A DNA stretch of 64,000 bases from SZUA-22 sp963751695 (GTDB lineage Bacteria > Bacteroidota > Ignavibacteria > Ignavibacteriales > Melioribacteraceae), in contig CAVVVP010000004.1 in assembly GCA_963751695.1 (NCBI GenBank), positions 124,001 through 188,000 of the forward strand. Reading direction: 5' to 3'. Position 1 is the first letter of the stretch. Each line of letters starts with the position of its first letter. The notes under the pieces are model-generated. The model saw only the letters and a program-made list of their open reading frames with translations, did no database searches and was not told the DNA's origin. Shown here piece after piece: positions 1-8,481 of this stretch. The translations under genes and the position numbers were made by a program.

Positions 1-1
1 T

Positions 2-529
2 GAAGATAACGAAGATGGTAAAATAGAGAGTTGGGCAGAAATGTTATCTGATTCTTGGAATCATTCAGATGATGAAATGTATTTTTGCGGTTATTGGAGT
101 TTATATCCATATGCGCTTAATGATACATTAAAATTACATTATAGAGAATCAATCAGAGATCATTGGGAGATCGAACGCCCAGAAAAAGAACCTGTTATGA
201 ATTTAACATACGCAATGACAGGCGCTAAAGATTTTGATCTTGATGAGATTATTTGGTGGCTAAAAGAACATCCGATTGATCACACCAATTGGAGAATCGA
301 AAACTCTCATCGACATGATATTGAAAGGCTTCCAAATAATTTTCGTGAGCAGTATACAAAAGAAGTCTTGTCTCCCGCGGAAGTTGGAGTAAGAAAACAT
401 AATGCTAATCGATTTACTTTAGACCATTTAGGGAGTGGAAGCAGTGCTGAAACTCCGGGAGATATCTGGCTTATGCCATATTGGATGGGGCGATATCTTG
501 ATGTTATTTCTGCGCCTATAACACAGTAA
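2..529 (+). CDS. Propeller/alpha-barrel family protein, C-terminal fragment (cut by window edge)
   Basis: The reading frame is open from base 2, so the gene starts to the left of the window and only about 175 C-terminal residues are visible. The fragment matches the C-terminal ends of the two tandem genes at 13434 and 15688: SDSWNHSDDEMYF, a following HWEIER segment, and the terminal PYWxGRY...ISAP block. It is the most divergent of the three copies, for example where the others read NPLW before the YAM motif. The ATG at 41 is an internal Met, not a start. It ends 4 bp from the convergent stop of the GxGYxYP gene. The function is unknown; it is presumably a secreted helical-barrel enzyme domain. 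Confidence 0.8.
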   Translation, partial: EDNEDGKIESWAEMLSDSWNHSDDEMYFCGYWSLYPYALNDTLKLHYRESIRDHWEIERPEKEPVMNLTYAMTGAKDFDLDEIIWWLKEHPIDHTNWRIENSHRHDIERLPNNFREQYTKEVLSPAEVGVRKHNANRFTLDHLGSGSSAETPGDIWLMPYWMGRYLDVISAPITQ

Positions 530-533
530 AAAA

Positions 534-2639
534 TTAATAGAAATTTTTGTCCAATTGTTTTGCAACATATAAAAGTCGCTTAGTTAGAATTTGTGCTTCT
601 GCATAACTTGGATTTTTTGAATGCCATGCTTTCCATATATCTTGTAATTCGGAAACTATTTGGTGGTCTTGGATATTGCTATATTCTTCTAAAAACTTTT
701 TAACTGCAGTTGGTTTATGATTTACATAAATTCCCTTTGCTTCAAGAGATAGTTTGACAAGGGTCATACTATTCCATATAGTTGTAAAAGCAAGATGATC
801 TCCGGCAACAATCGGTTCAACTCCAATGGGAGTATTTCGAACTAATTCTGTGTAGTTCCTTTCATTTCCTTTACAGTCATCAACTAACCTTTTTAAGTTT
901 TCAAATAATTTTGGCCAAGAGTTCCTGGCATCTCTTTTCAGTATTTCTCTTATCCCGGATTTCTCGGGATATAGATCCTCAGTAATTTTACCTTCCTGAA
1001 ATGCTTTATCGGCCATGATCAATAGTTCATCAAGATGTACCATTTCAACTTCTTCTGGAGAAAATTTATCCATTGCAGCTTTTATTTCTCCCATTGGTAT
1101 TGAATGATTAACAAGACTATATATAAATAAAGGTCTATTTGGGCAAGCGTCAATAAAATCCTTCATTGTTTGGTATACATCATCACCTTTATGAATACCT
1201 TCACCACAAAAAATGTATGGTTTTCCACTGCCAATCTCGTGTGTTTCAAACGCTGATTCTCCCATTCCTCTTACAAAACCAATTGAGTTTGGTAATTCTT
1301 TCTGCAACTGATCATAAAAGCCTGGTATGTCAACCTCCTGCCACCAATCTCTATCATTCCAATTAGTCATATGTACGGTGGTCAATCCACAACTTTTCAT
1401 ATACTCATCGGTCATTTTGAGAAACTTAGATGGATCGGGATGTAAGTATGGATATGTGTAAGTTGCACCAGCAGGACCAGCAACAAAGTAATCATTTGGC
1501 CCCATATTCTCAAGATAATATTTAACTGTACCTGGCATAAGATCATAAGCTAATGGCAAAAATCCCCAATTGTATTTGAAACTTCCTCTGGCAGGATCCG
1601 CCCAATCTTTTACAACATGATCATTCATAAACCAAGAAGCATCTCCATCTGTAGCCATGTATGCTATGTAAACTTTATTTTCTACAGCCAAACTTTCTTT
1701 TTTTATTTTCCTCTGTGAAAATACATTCCCCTCTGGAAGTGGAATACTGGAATGAACAGTTAAATTAGGAGTATAAAGGTTACACATTCCATAATGGCCA
1801 AATTCAGATGATAAACCTATTGCTTCGTGTTCTTTATCCCGAACACAGTGCCAACCCATTACAATTGCTCCCTCTGGTATTGATGAATATATTTCACGAA
1901 CCAAATTGTAATCGCTTTTATCTCTTTCTGATGATGAAAGATCAAATGAAAAGATATTGTGGGCCATTATATAATCTCGATTCTTTTGAGTGGAAGTTGG
2001 CCAATGTGGGTTATGAACACAAAGTGCAGCGAGAATTTTTTGATTTGACTTTGGTAGAAGATCGGTCATTGCAGATTTATATATCTCAATTCTATCTACT
2101 CCCTCTCCAGTAATCGACTCTTTTAGGGATAATCCAAATTCTTTCATTAAAGGTTCTAAACTTGGGGCGATTGGTAGGAGATTTTTTTCTGCTCCGATTG
2201 TTGTAGCTATGTTAAGAGTATGCGGACTTCCAGGATTATATAAAATATAGCCATTGATCTCATTTGAAAATTTTCTTAGTAATTCATTTATATCTGAGAG
2301 TACTTCGTTATCGATATTGAATTCTTCTTTATAATAATCTAGCCAGAATTTATCTTGTTCTGTTTCAAGGTAGTAGATTCTAGTTTCTTTCCTATTAACT
2401 AATCCCTGAAAACAAGAAAGCATGTTCCTTTCCTCCCAAGATAAGTCCTGATCAAGTTCTAAGACATACAATTTTGTTGGTGGGGAACCACCGGGCATTG
2501 TGCGACTTTCTTTCTCTTCACTTGTACTACAACCCATGATCAAAATAAATAGGAATGGAATGATAACAGTAAGATTTCTTTTTATGTTAGAAAAGAGAGA
2601 TGGAGTGCTGGAATAGAGTAGTGTTGAAATGTTTTTCAT
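534..2639 (-). CDS. GxGYxYP-family putative glycoside hydrolase, lipoprotein
   Basis: The 701-residue protein starts at an ATG preceded by AAGGAG. An N-terminal hydrophobic segment ends in a lipobox with Cys37 (LIMGC), so it should be a lipoprotein. The name-giving family motif appears as GATYTYP at residues 391-397, with Thr in place of the second Gly. DGDASWFMND around residues 331-340 is a further conserved-looking acidic segment. The family is classed as putative glycosidases; I know of no firm activity. It is the last gene of the minus-strand operon headed by the aldehyde dehydrogenase, 20 bp after the frameshifted transporter, so it may act on the substrate whose products that transporter imports. 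Confidence 0.75.
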   Translation of the reverse strand: MKNISTLLYSSTPSLFSNIKRNLTVIIPFLFILIMGCSTSEEKESRTMPGGSPPTKLYVLELDQDLSWEERNMLSCFQGLVNRKETRIYYLETEQDKFWLDYYKEEFNIDNEVLSDINELLRKFSNEINGYILYNPGSPHTLNIATTIGAEKNLLPIAPSLEPLMKEFGLSLKESITGEGVDRIEIYKSAMTDLLPKSNQKILAALCVHNPHWPTSTQKNRDYIMAHNIFSFDLSSSERDKSDYNLVREIYSSIPEGAIVMGWHCVRDKEHEAIGLSSEFGHYGMCNLYTPNLTVHSSIPLPEGNVFSQRKIKKESLAVENKVYIAYMATDGDASWFMNDHVVKDWADPARGSFKYNWGFLPLAYDLMPGTVKYYLENMGPNDYFVAGPAGATYTYPYLHPDPSKFLKMTDEYMKSCGLTTVHMTNWNDRDWWQEVDIPGFYDQLQKELPNSIGFVRGMGESAFETHEIGSGKPYIFCGEGIHKGDDVYQTMKDFIDACPNRPLFIYSLVNHSIPMGEIKAAMDKFSPEEVEMVHLDELLIMADKAFQEGKITEDLYPEKSGIREILKRDARNSWPKLFENLKRLVDDCKGNERNYTELVRNTPIGVEPIVAGDHLAFTTIWNSMTLVKLSLEAKGIYVNHKPTAVKKFLEEYSNIQDHQIVSELQDIWKAWHSKNPSYAEAQILTKRLLYVAKQLDKNFY

Positions 2640-2659
2640 CTAAATACTCCTTATTCAAT

Positions 2660-3037
2660 TTACAAATTTACTTTTCCTCTCTTTGATTTCCACCAAAGAT
2701 AATAAGTTAAAATCGCACTTACCAATGACATAGATACAAGTAAAATTAAAACTGGAACTATTGATTGATCATACTTTGTATATAACCATCCAATAATCTC
2801 TTCTTGAAAAATTGGTCCAATTGATCCTGTTCCATTAATTATTCCTGCAGCAACAAGGGCCCCTTTTTTATTGCCCACATCAATCGCACCAACTCCAGAA
2901 ATTAAAGAATCCGGTCCATAGAGCATGAATCCAGCTAATCCCATAGATATGGTAAAGAACATTAAGTCATTCGCTCCTTTTACATACATGAGTATAAATG
3001 CCAGAGCCATTAAGCTAAGCATTAACGCTGAGAGCAA
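2660..3037 (-). CDS. C-terminal part of frameshifted OPA-type MFS transporter
   Basis: The 125 residues hold about four membrane segments and continue the transporter at 3022-3954 in another frame. The visible ATG is an internal Met. Reading one extra base in the short T run at 3050-3052 joins the parts: GYASDKLLK is followed by GKRSLLSALM, the usual loop after a DKL motif in GlpT/UhpT-like carriers. The fragment ends with a charged cytoplasmic tail (KSKRGK). On its own it would not be a functional carrier, so it is either half of a gene broken by mutation or assembly error, or the product of a ribosomal frameshift. Confidence 0.75.
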   Translation of the reverse strand: MLSALMLSLMALAFILMYVKGANDLMFFTISMGLAGFMLYGPDSLISGVGAIDVGNKKGALVAAGIINGTGSIGPIFQEEIIGWLYTKYDQSIVPVLILLVSMSLVSAILTYYLWWKSKRGKVNL

Positions 3038-3954
3038 AGATCGCTTACCTTTAAAAGTTTATCTGATGCATAACCTGCGAATAGCACCCCAGCGAATCCA
3101 GCTAGGTCGAAAACGGTAGATAAATATCCAGCATTGCTAGCTTCAATATCAAAATTCTTATTCAAGAAAAAAGGAACCCAGCTCCACAGAGCATAACGTA
3201 AAAATTTAATGCTAAAGTAAATTAGACCCATTGTTATGACTGTTGACCAAACATCTTTTGACCAACCTAGTTTTGAAGAATCGTCTAAACTTGATTTAGA
3301 ATGTGCAGTATTACACAATGTTTCGTCGTTATCATCTTCAATTGGATCGAGACCAACATCTTCTGGACGATTTGGATGTAAAACTAATACAACACTCCAA
3401 ATTATTAGAAGAATTAAGGAAGCACCAAAGAAAGACCATCTCCAGCCAAATTCTCCTAACATGAATGCTGCAAATGATGTTGAAACTACAGAACCCACTT
3501 GATAACAAGTAGCCCAGAAACCAAGAATAGTTCCGCGCTTGTCTCTTTTGAACCAATAAGCAAGTGAACCTATACAACCTGGCCAACCTGTGCCTTGAGC
3601 TAATCCATTAATTGAGAGAAAGAGAAAAATTGTCCAAAAGCTATTTGAAATTCCAAAGGCAAAATTACAAACTAGGGATATTCCCATGCCTACTACTAAT
3701 AATAGTTTTGGTCCCAGCTTTCGTCCAAAATATGCGCTCGAATATTGACCGACCATATATGTAACTAAATAGGCAGTACCAAGATGAGCTAAATCAAGTG
3801 CAGTAAAACCTAATGAATCTGCAAGCGGACTCTTAACAACATAGAATGCTTTTCGTGCAAAGTAGTATCCAACATATGCTAACCAAGTCGCACTAAATAT
3901 CTTGATTTGCCAGGTACGGAGGGAACTTTTCTCACCCAGAAATTTCTTTATCAA
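3022..3954 (-). CDS. OPA-family MFS transporter (GlpT/UhpT-like), N-terminal part, frameshifted
   Basis: The organophosphate:phosphate antiporter family imports glycerol-3-phosphate, hexose phosphates or similar anions at the inner membrane. The 310-residue frame carries YFARKAFYVVKSPL near residue 32, a GWPGC motif near 123 and a PNRPEDVGL central loop, all typical of that family. It begins at TTG (3954-3952) with AAGG seven bases upstream. After GYASDKLLK the frame runs into VSDLCSQR and a stop, while the true C-terminus continues at 3037-2660 in the -1 frame. The break coincides with the heptamer T TTA AAG. It lies between the amidotransferase gene and the GxGYxYP gene. The substrate is inferred to be a phosphorylated sugar or glycerol derivative. 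Confidence 0.8.
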   Translation of the reverse strand: MIKKFLGEKSSLRTWQIKIFSATWLAYVGYYFARKAFYVVKSPLADSLGFTALDLAHLGTAYLVTYMVGQYSSAYFGRKLGPKLLLVVGMGISLVCNFAFGISNSFWTIFLFLSINGLAQGTGWPGCIGSLAYWFKRDKRGTILGFWATCYQVGSVVSTSFAAFMLGEFGWRWSFFGASLILLIIWSVVLVLHPNRPEDVGLDPIEDDNDETLCNTAHSKSSLDDSSKLGWSKDVWSTVITMGLIYFSIKFLRYALWSWVPFFLNKNFDIEASNAGYLSTVFDLAGFAGVLFAGYASDKLLKVSDLCSQR

Positions 3955-3966
3955 ACTATGCCTTAT

Positions 3967-4830
3967 TTAATCCTTACTTTTAGCATAAGGGATTGCAATC
4001 TTATTAAGCCAATTTACAAACTCAAGCTGTCTAATAGAGTCTGATAATACATCTTCATCTATTCCATATTTCCATCGAAGATCTTTTCGACCATTATCAT
4101 TAAAAACTTTCTCCAAGTCATTTACATATGTCATTAATTCATCACGGTTTTCAAAATAATTCTGATCAATTAATTTTTCTTCCCGTGCAATAATTAATCT
4201 GGCGACTTCATGTAGGTCATATTCTGGATGGTACTGAGGACCCCAAAAAATTCCATTTTTATATTTTACTGAAACAGATTGAACTCTAGTAAATTCATTT
4301 GATGCCAACCATTCACCACCTTCTGGAAGTTTTGTTATTTCATCGTCATGACTAATAAACCCATCAAATACTGGAGGTTTTCCTTCGTACATGGGATGTC
4401 TTAATCCTTCTGGAGTGAGATATATTTTTCTAGCCAATCCCATTTCTCTCCCTTTAGGATTAGGTTTGACATCTCCACCAGCTGCATACACAGCAATTTG
4501 TGCAGCCCAGCAACTTCCAAACTGCGGCACACCGACCTCGTAAGCCACTTTGCATAAATCGACCATTTTTACCACTCGCTCATCATGATCATGATATACA
4601 GTTAAATTACATCCGGGCCACAGTACACCATCGTATTGTTTAATTTCTTCTTCATTCGGTAAGTTAACTCCAGAGTCACTAGAATAAAAAATATCGTAAG
4701 TAGCATCCGGCATATGTTGAAGAAGCAGTTTAGCGTATAACTCCCCAGCTTTCATCATTCCAACATCGTCAAATTGATCTCGGCTAGGTTTTGGATAACC
4801 ATCAATTATAATAAAGTTCAATTGTTTCAT
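3967..4830 (-). CDS. Class I glutamine amidotransferase-like protein
   Basis: The 287-residue cytoplasmic protein has the GATase-1 fold. The nucleophile elbow reads GSCWAAQ (Cys107), and YHPEYD supplies His201 and Glu203, completing a Cys-His-Glu triad. This resembles the stand-alone GMP-synthase-like amidotransferases that occur in catabolic operons. An extension of about 75 residues follows the triad. The start lies 3 bp after the HAD gene's stop, suggesting translational coupling. No partner synthetase is present, so it may hydrolyse a gamma-glutamyl or other amide substrate. The specific substrate is unknown. Confidence 0.8.
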   Translation of the reverse strand: MKQLNFIIIDGYPKPSRDQFDDVGMMKAGELYAKLLLQHMPDATYDIFYSSDSGVNLPNEEEIKQYDGVLWPGCNLTVYHDHDERVVKMVDLCKVAYEVGVPQFGSCWAAQIAVYAAGGDVKPNPKGREMGLARKIYLTPEGLRHPMYEGKPPVFDGFISHDDEITKLPEGGEWLASNEFTRVQSVSVKYKNGIFWGPQYHPEYDLHEVARLIIAREEKLIDQNYFENRDELMTYVNDLEKVFNDNGRKDLRWKYGIDEDVLSDSIRQLEFVNWLNKIAIPYAKSKD

Positions 4831-4833
4831 TGG

Positions 4834-5586
4834 CTAACTATCCCTTAAATTATCAACAATGGAAGGTAATTTAATGTAATCATCAAAGTACGCATCAGCA
4901 CGATTTCTATCGCTACCTCGATCAAGTGCTGCCAGACAAAGAATTGAATGCATACCCATTTTTTCTGGACCAAAAATATCGTTATGCTCTCTATCTCCGA
5001 TATGGACTATTTCGTCAAACTCAACTCCTAATCCATCTTTAGCAGCATCGAACACGCACTGGGCTGGTTTTGAACATCCTACCTCATCGGAGAAAACAAA
5101 TGTTTCAAAATATGGGAGTAAACCTTCATCTTCTAATAGTTTTCTCAATGATCTTCCAGGACTAAAAATGGCATCAGAAATAACACCAAGTTTATAGTTT
5201 TCACTTAATCTTTTGATTGCTTCGTGCACACCCGTTACAAAGTCAGGACGAAATTCAAGTTCCATCTCCTCATGAAGTCTTACAAGTTCATCCATTTCAT
5301 TTTCTGGAAGAGATGTATCTAATCCTTTCATGACAATTTCAAGTCGTTCTTTAACAGACCAAGTTACATGATGGTCATGCCACACTTTTCTAAATGCAGC
5401 ATCTTGCGCATCGTAAGATGAATTGACTAAATCAAGAGAGACTTCTTTATGTCGGTTTATAAAATTATAAACTAGTTCTCTTCTTTCAATTGCTTTAGTT
5501 GGTCTTCCAGCAGCTTTTCGTTTTGGTTCATCAGAATCGTCAATAAAGACAGTATCCCAAAGATCAAATGTAATAGCTTTGATCAT
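4834..5586 (-). CDS. HAD-superfamily hydrolase (subfamily IA)
   Basis: The 250-residue protein has all HAD motifs: FDLWDT with Asp8 as predicted nucleophile, ISDA as motif II, the Lys of CSKPAQCVF as motif III, and HIGDREHNDIFG as motif IV. The helical cap between residues 15 and 125 fits subfamily IA, whose members are phosphatases or 2-haloacid dehalogenases. Here a small-molecule phosphatase is more likely, since an organophosphate-type transporter gene is two positions downstream. The ATG follows GGAAC at a normal spacing. It sits between the alcohol dehydrogenase and amidotransferase genes with gaps of 15 and 3 bp. Confidence 0.85.
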   Translation of the reverse strand: MIKAITFDLWDTVFIDDSDEPKRKAAGRPTKAIERRELVYNFINRHKEVSLDLVNSSYDAQDAAFRKVWHDHHVTWSVKERLEIVMKGLDTSLPENEMDELVRLHEEMELEFRPDFVTGVHEAIKRLSENYKLGVISDAIFSPGRSLRKLLEDEGLLPYFETFVFSDEVGCSKPAQCVFDAAKDGLGVEFDEIVHIGDREHNDIFGPEKMGMHSILCLAALDRGSDRNRADAYFDDYIKLPSIVDNLRDS

Positions 5587-5601
5587 GATATTATAGTTCC
5601 T

Positions 5602-6753
5602 TTAAAGTAGATTTTCAATTATTTGTTTGATATCCCCTTTTACAACTGGTTTTGGATTCAGGGGACAGCAAGGATCACCAAGTGCGTATTCCTCAATTCC
5701 TGCGATATCTTCTGTTTTAACTCCAATTCCTTTTAAGTCAGTTGGCATTCCGACTTTTACCAACCATTTTTCAATCTCTGAAATAACCGCATTTGCATCA
5801 TTTGTTGTATTAAATATAGGACCTAACTCTGCTAATTTTTCATTAACTTTTTCATCAGAAATATTGAACTTCATAACCTCAATGAGTACTGCTGCGTTTG
5901 CGAGTCCATGGTGAGTATCATAAAATACACTTAGCGCATGAGCAATTGAGTGATTTATACCAAGTCCTTTCTGAAATGCAGTAGCACCCATAGCCGATGC
6001 CATAAGCATTTCTCCACGTGCAGCAAAATTACTTCCGTCTTCAACCGCAATTGGTAAATACTTGTAACAACGATAGATACCTTCCTTTGCCAATCCATCA
6101 GCAAAAGGATGAAACGTATCCATAATGTATGCTTCCAAATTATGAACGAAAGCATCAACGCCAGTAGCAGCAGTTAGTTTCGGAGGAAGTGATTCTGTTA
6201 ATTCTGGATCGAGTAAAGCAATATCCGGCATCATCTTTGGAGAGAAAATAATTGTTTTTTTGTTTGTAGCTTCCACAGTGATAACACTGCTTCTACCAAC
6301 TTCACTACCAGTACCAGCTGTTGTAGGGATTGCATAAAATGGAGGCATTTCATTGACAATGTATTTATCTCCACCTTTTGTATCATCCAACAACTCTAAG
6401 GATTCGTTATGAGCTACCGTGACTTTTATTGTTTTACCTACATCAATTGGTGAACCTCCACCAAGAGCAACAATAAAATCACACTTGTTTTCTTTGTAGA
6501 TGTTAGTTCCTTGAATCACATTTTGTTCTGTAGGATTTGAGACTACATCACTGTAACTGTAAATCTCAATACCTTCATTTGCAAAGAGTGATCGAAGTTT
6601 TTCTGCCAATCCAACCTTCTCAATTCCTTGATCAGACACAAGCAAACCTTTTGAATAACCTTGTTCTTTAATAATCTTTGGCAGATCAATTAAAGCACCC
6701 GGGCCATATTCCATCCTGGTTGGGAAACTATATGTGTGACGTAATAGTGGCAT
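5602..6753 (-). CDS. Iron-containing alcohol dehydrogenase
   Basis: The 383-residue protein is a type III metal-dependent alcohol dehydrogenase. The nucleotide site shows GGGSPIDVGK near residue 100 and TTAGTGSEVGR near 145. The metal-binding His cluster is visible in GINHSIAHALSVFYDTHHG near residue 266. It starts at ATG behind AAGGAG. It is directly downstream of the aldehyde dehydrogenase (29 bp), and such pairs interconvert an aldehyde with its alcohol and acid. In this locus a sugar- or lipid-derived aldehyde, for example from a phosphorylated diol, is plausible. The exact substrate cannot be read from sequence. Confidence 0.9.
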   Translation of the reverse strand: MPLLRHTYSFPTRMEYGPGALIDLPKIIKEQGYSKGLLVSDQGIEKVGLAEKLRSLFANEGIEIYSYSDVVSNPTEQNVIQGTNIYKENKCDFIVALGGGSPIDVGKTIKVTVAHNESLELLDDTKGGDKYIVNEMPPFYAIPTTAGTGSEVGRSSVITVEATNKKTIIFSPKMMPDIALLDPELTESLPPKLTAATGVDAFVHNLEAYIMDTFHPFADGLAKEGIYRCYKYLPIAVEDGSNFAARGEMLMASAMGATAFQKGLGINHSIAHALSVFYDTHHGLANAAVLIEVMKFNISDEKVNEKLAELGPIFNTTNDANAVISEIEKWLVKVGMPTDLKGIGVKTEDIAGIEEYALGDPCCPLNPKPVVKGDIKQIIENLL

Positions 6754-6782
6754 TGGATTTCTCCTTAATAGTTCAAAAAAAT

Positions 6783-8174
6783 TTAATGTTTAATTTTTAG
6801 ATGAAAAGATTTTGGTCTTGTCAAATGTTCGTATCCTACTTGAGATAGCGAACATCCCCTTCCAGAATCTTTAACTCCAACCCACGCAAGATGTGGATCT
6901 AAATAATCACAACGATTCATGAACCAAGTTCCAGTATTAACTTTATCACCAATTCTGATTGCTGCATCTTCATCTTCAGTCCAAATAGAAGCAGTTAATC
7001 CAAATGGACTATCGTTCATTAATTTAAGAGCTTCCTCGTCGTCTTTTACTTTCATAATGCCAACAACCGGTCCAAAACTTTCTTCATACATAACATCCAT
7101 ACTGTGGTCAACATTTACTAGAACTTGTGGAGCTAAGTAATTTGTCCCATCCTTAGCTTCTGGAAAAAGTGATTCATCAATTAGGGCATTAGCTCCGGAG
7201 TCAACTGCATCTTTAATATGCTGTCTAACTAATTCAGCACCACTCCTTTTTGCTACTGGGCCAAGCGTGGTTTCTGGGTCTAGTGGATTCCCAAGTTTAT
7301 ATTTTTTTGTGAGTTCAGTAAATCCCTCAACAAACTTTTCATATACTGATTCATGAACATAAATACGTTCTATTCCACAGCAAGATTGACCAGAGTTAAA
7401 AAATGCGCCATCAACGAGATTTTCGACAGCATAATTTAAATCTACATCTTCTCTAACATATGCAGGGTCTTTTCCTCCCAATTCTAAACCAACACCTATA
7501 AATCTTTCGGCAGCAACTTTTTGGATTTCATAACCACCTTTTACCGACCCAGTAAAAGCAACAAATGAAATCCTAGAGTCTCTGATCGTATTTGCTGTAT
7601 CTTCATGAGATAGATGAAGGTATTGAAATAGTCCTTCAGGTAAATCAGCTTTTTTGAAAGCATCTGAAAAACGCTCGGCAACTAATGGAGTTTGAGCCGA
7701 ATGTCGGAGTAATACCGCATTACCAGAAAGAAGTGCAGGAACAATACTGTTAACTGCGATAAGAAATGGATAATTCCATGCCGGAACAACAAACACAATT
7801 CCAAGAGGTTCACGCTTAATGTATCTATTAAATCCTTCTTTTTTTTCTACCAACACATCCTCAAGTGAATTTTCGGCAATATCTGCCATTCCTTTTGCGC
7901 GTTCAATGGTTCCATTAACTTCAAAAGGAGAATAAGAAATAGGGCGCCCCATTTGCTTGGTTAGTTCTTCACTGATTTTTTCTTTTTCACTTTTGAATGC
8001 TTCAATAAACTTAATAATGTAAGTTTTTCTTTCTGAGACTGATTTGTCTTTCCATTCTTTCTGTGCTATTGATGCTGCAGCCAATGCTTTCTCAATATCA
8101 TCTTGAGAGTGCATCTTTATTTCATAACAAACAGTTCCATCAATTGGAGATATGACTTTCAATTCGGTAGACAT
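6783..8174 (-). CDS. NAD(P)-dependent aldehyde dehydrogenase
   Basis: The 463-residue cytoplasmic enzyme oxidises an aldehyde to the acid. It has the Asn in PAWNYPF near residue 131, FTGSVKGG at 207-214, the general base Glu231 in LELGGK, and the nucleophile Cys265 in GQSC. It starts at ATG preceded by AGAGGAA. It is the first gene of the minus-strand operon. A LacI-type operator is centred about 57 bp upstream of the start, so it should be induced together with the plus-strand degradation genes. The substrate is not determined by these motifs. Confidence 0.92.
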   Translation of the reverse strand: MSTELKVISPIDGTVCYEIKMHSQDDIEKALAAASIAQKEWKDKSVSERKTYIIKFIEAFKSEKEKISEELTKQMGRPISYSPFEVNGTIERAKGMADIAENSLEDVLVEKKEGFNRYIKREPLGIVFVVPAWNYPFLIAVNSIVPALLSGNAVLLRHSAQTPLVAERFSDAFKKADLPEGLFQYLHLSHEDTANTIRDSRISFVAFTGSVKGGYEIQKVAAERFIGVGLELGGKDPAYVREDVDLNYAVENLVDGAFFNSGQSCCGIERIYVHESVYEKFVEGFTELTKKYKLGNPLDPETTLGPVAKRSGAELVRQHIKDAVDSGANALIDESLFPEAKDGTNYLAPQVLVNVDHSMDVMYEESFGPVVGIMKVKDDEEALKLMNDSPFGLTASIWTEDEDAAIRIGDKVNTGTWFMNRCDYLDPHLAWVGVKDSGRGCSLSQVGYEHLTRPKSFHLKIKH

Positions 8175-8220
8175 TGGGAATTCCTCTAGAAAAATTTAAA
8201 CAATTCTATATCATCATAAT

Positions 8221-8242
8221 TTTATGCAATCGTTTGTCCAAA
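8221..8242 (-). promoter_or_regulatory. LacI-family operator upstream of the aldehyde dehydrogenase operon
   Basis: On the minus strand the site reads CAAACGATTGCATAAA after TTTGGA. Sixteen bases are identical to the site at 37642-37663, and it closely matches the site at 12462. The AAnCGnTT centre is characteristic of LacI/GalR-family operators. A TAAAAT hexamer (8224 to 8219, minus strand) starts 7.5 bp from the dyad centre, as in the two sister sites, and would serve as the -10 element. The -35 is weak here. Confidence 0.7.
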
Positions 8243-8359
8243 ATAATGTTAAAGCGTTTTATAATCAATATTGTTGATCAGATATTTCATTTATTTTTCT
8301 CAAATAAAGATTTTTCTCATTTCCAAAACTACATTTAATCTAGAAGGATTGTATTTGAT

Positions 8360-8393
8360 CTTGAACAAACGTTTGAATAACTTAATCTATAAT
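8360..8393 (+). promoter_or_regulatory. LacI-type operator overlapping the promoter of the phosphoesterase operon
   Basis: A 10-bp palindromic core CAAACGTTTG lies at 8366-8375, inside a looser 22-bp dyad (8360-8381). A consensus TATAAT follows at 8388-8393, so a repressor bound here would cover the -35 and spacer of that promoter. The expected transcription start is near 8400, leaving a leader of about 80 bases before the ATG at 8482. The flanks diverge from the three TGCATAAA-type sites, so affinity may differ. Confidence 0.6.
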
Positions 8394-8481
8394 AGTTTAT
8401 ATATTTTATTAATAGAAAAATCTAATCGATTTTGGATTGATACGTTATAATAATTCAATTACAATTTAGAATGAGAAAAAA

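Larger units (their letters stand above)
8175..8481. promoter_or_regulatory. Divergent control region between the two catabolic operons
   Basis: This 307-bp stretch without a gene separates the minus-strand aldehyde dehydrogenase operon from the plus-strand phosphoesterase operon. It holds two LacI-type operators, one near each transcription unit (8221-8242 and 8360-8381), and a perfect TATAAT at 8388-8393 pointing right. The rest is AT-rich with no open frame or RNA fold that I can support. An AATCGATT core at 8424-8431 may be an extra weak site. Confidence 0.7.

Noticed and set aside
8249..8262. AAAGCGTTTT in the divergent control region as a fifth operator
   Set aside because: The odd-centred dyad lacks the CAAWCGTTTG core and the TGCATAAA flanks of the other sites.
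8424..8431. AATCGATT core resembling the 12485-12504 palindrome
   Set aside because: The arms do not match beyond the 8-bp core, which is common in AT-rich DNA; mentioned only as weak.
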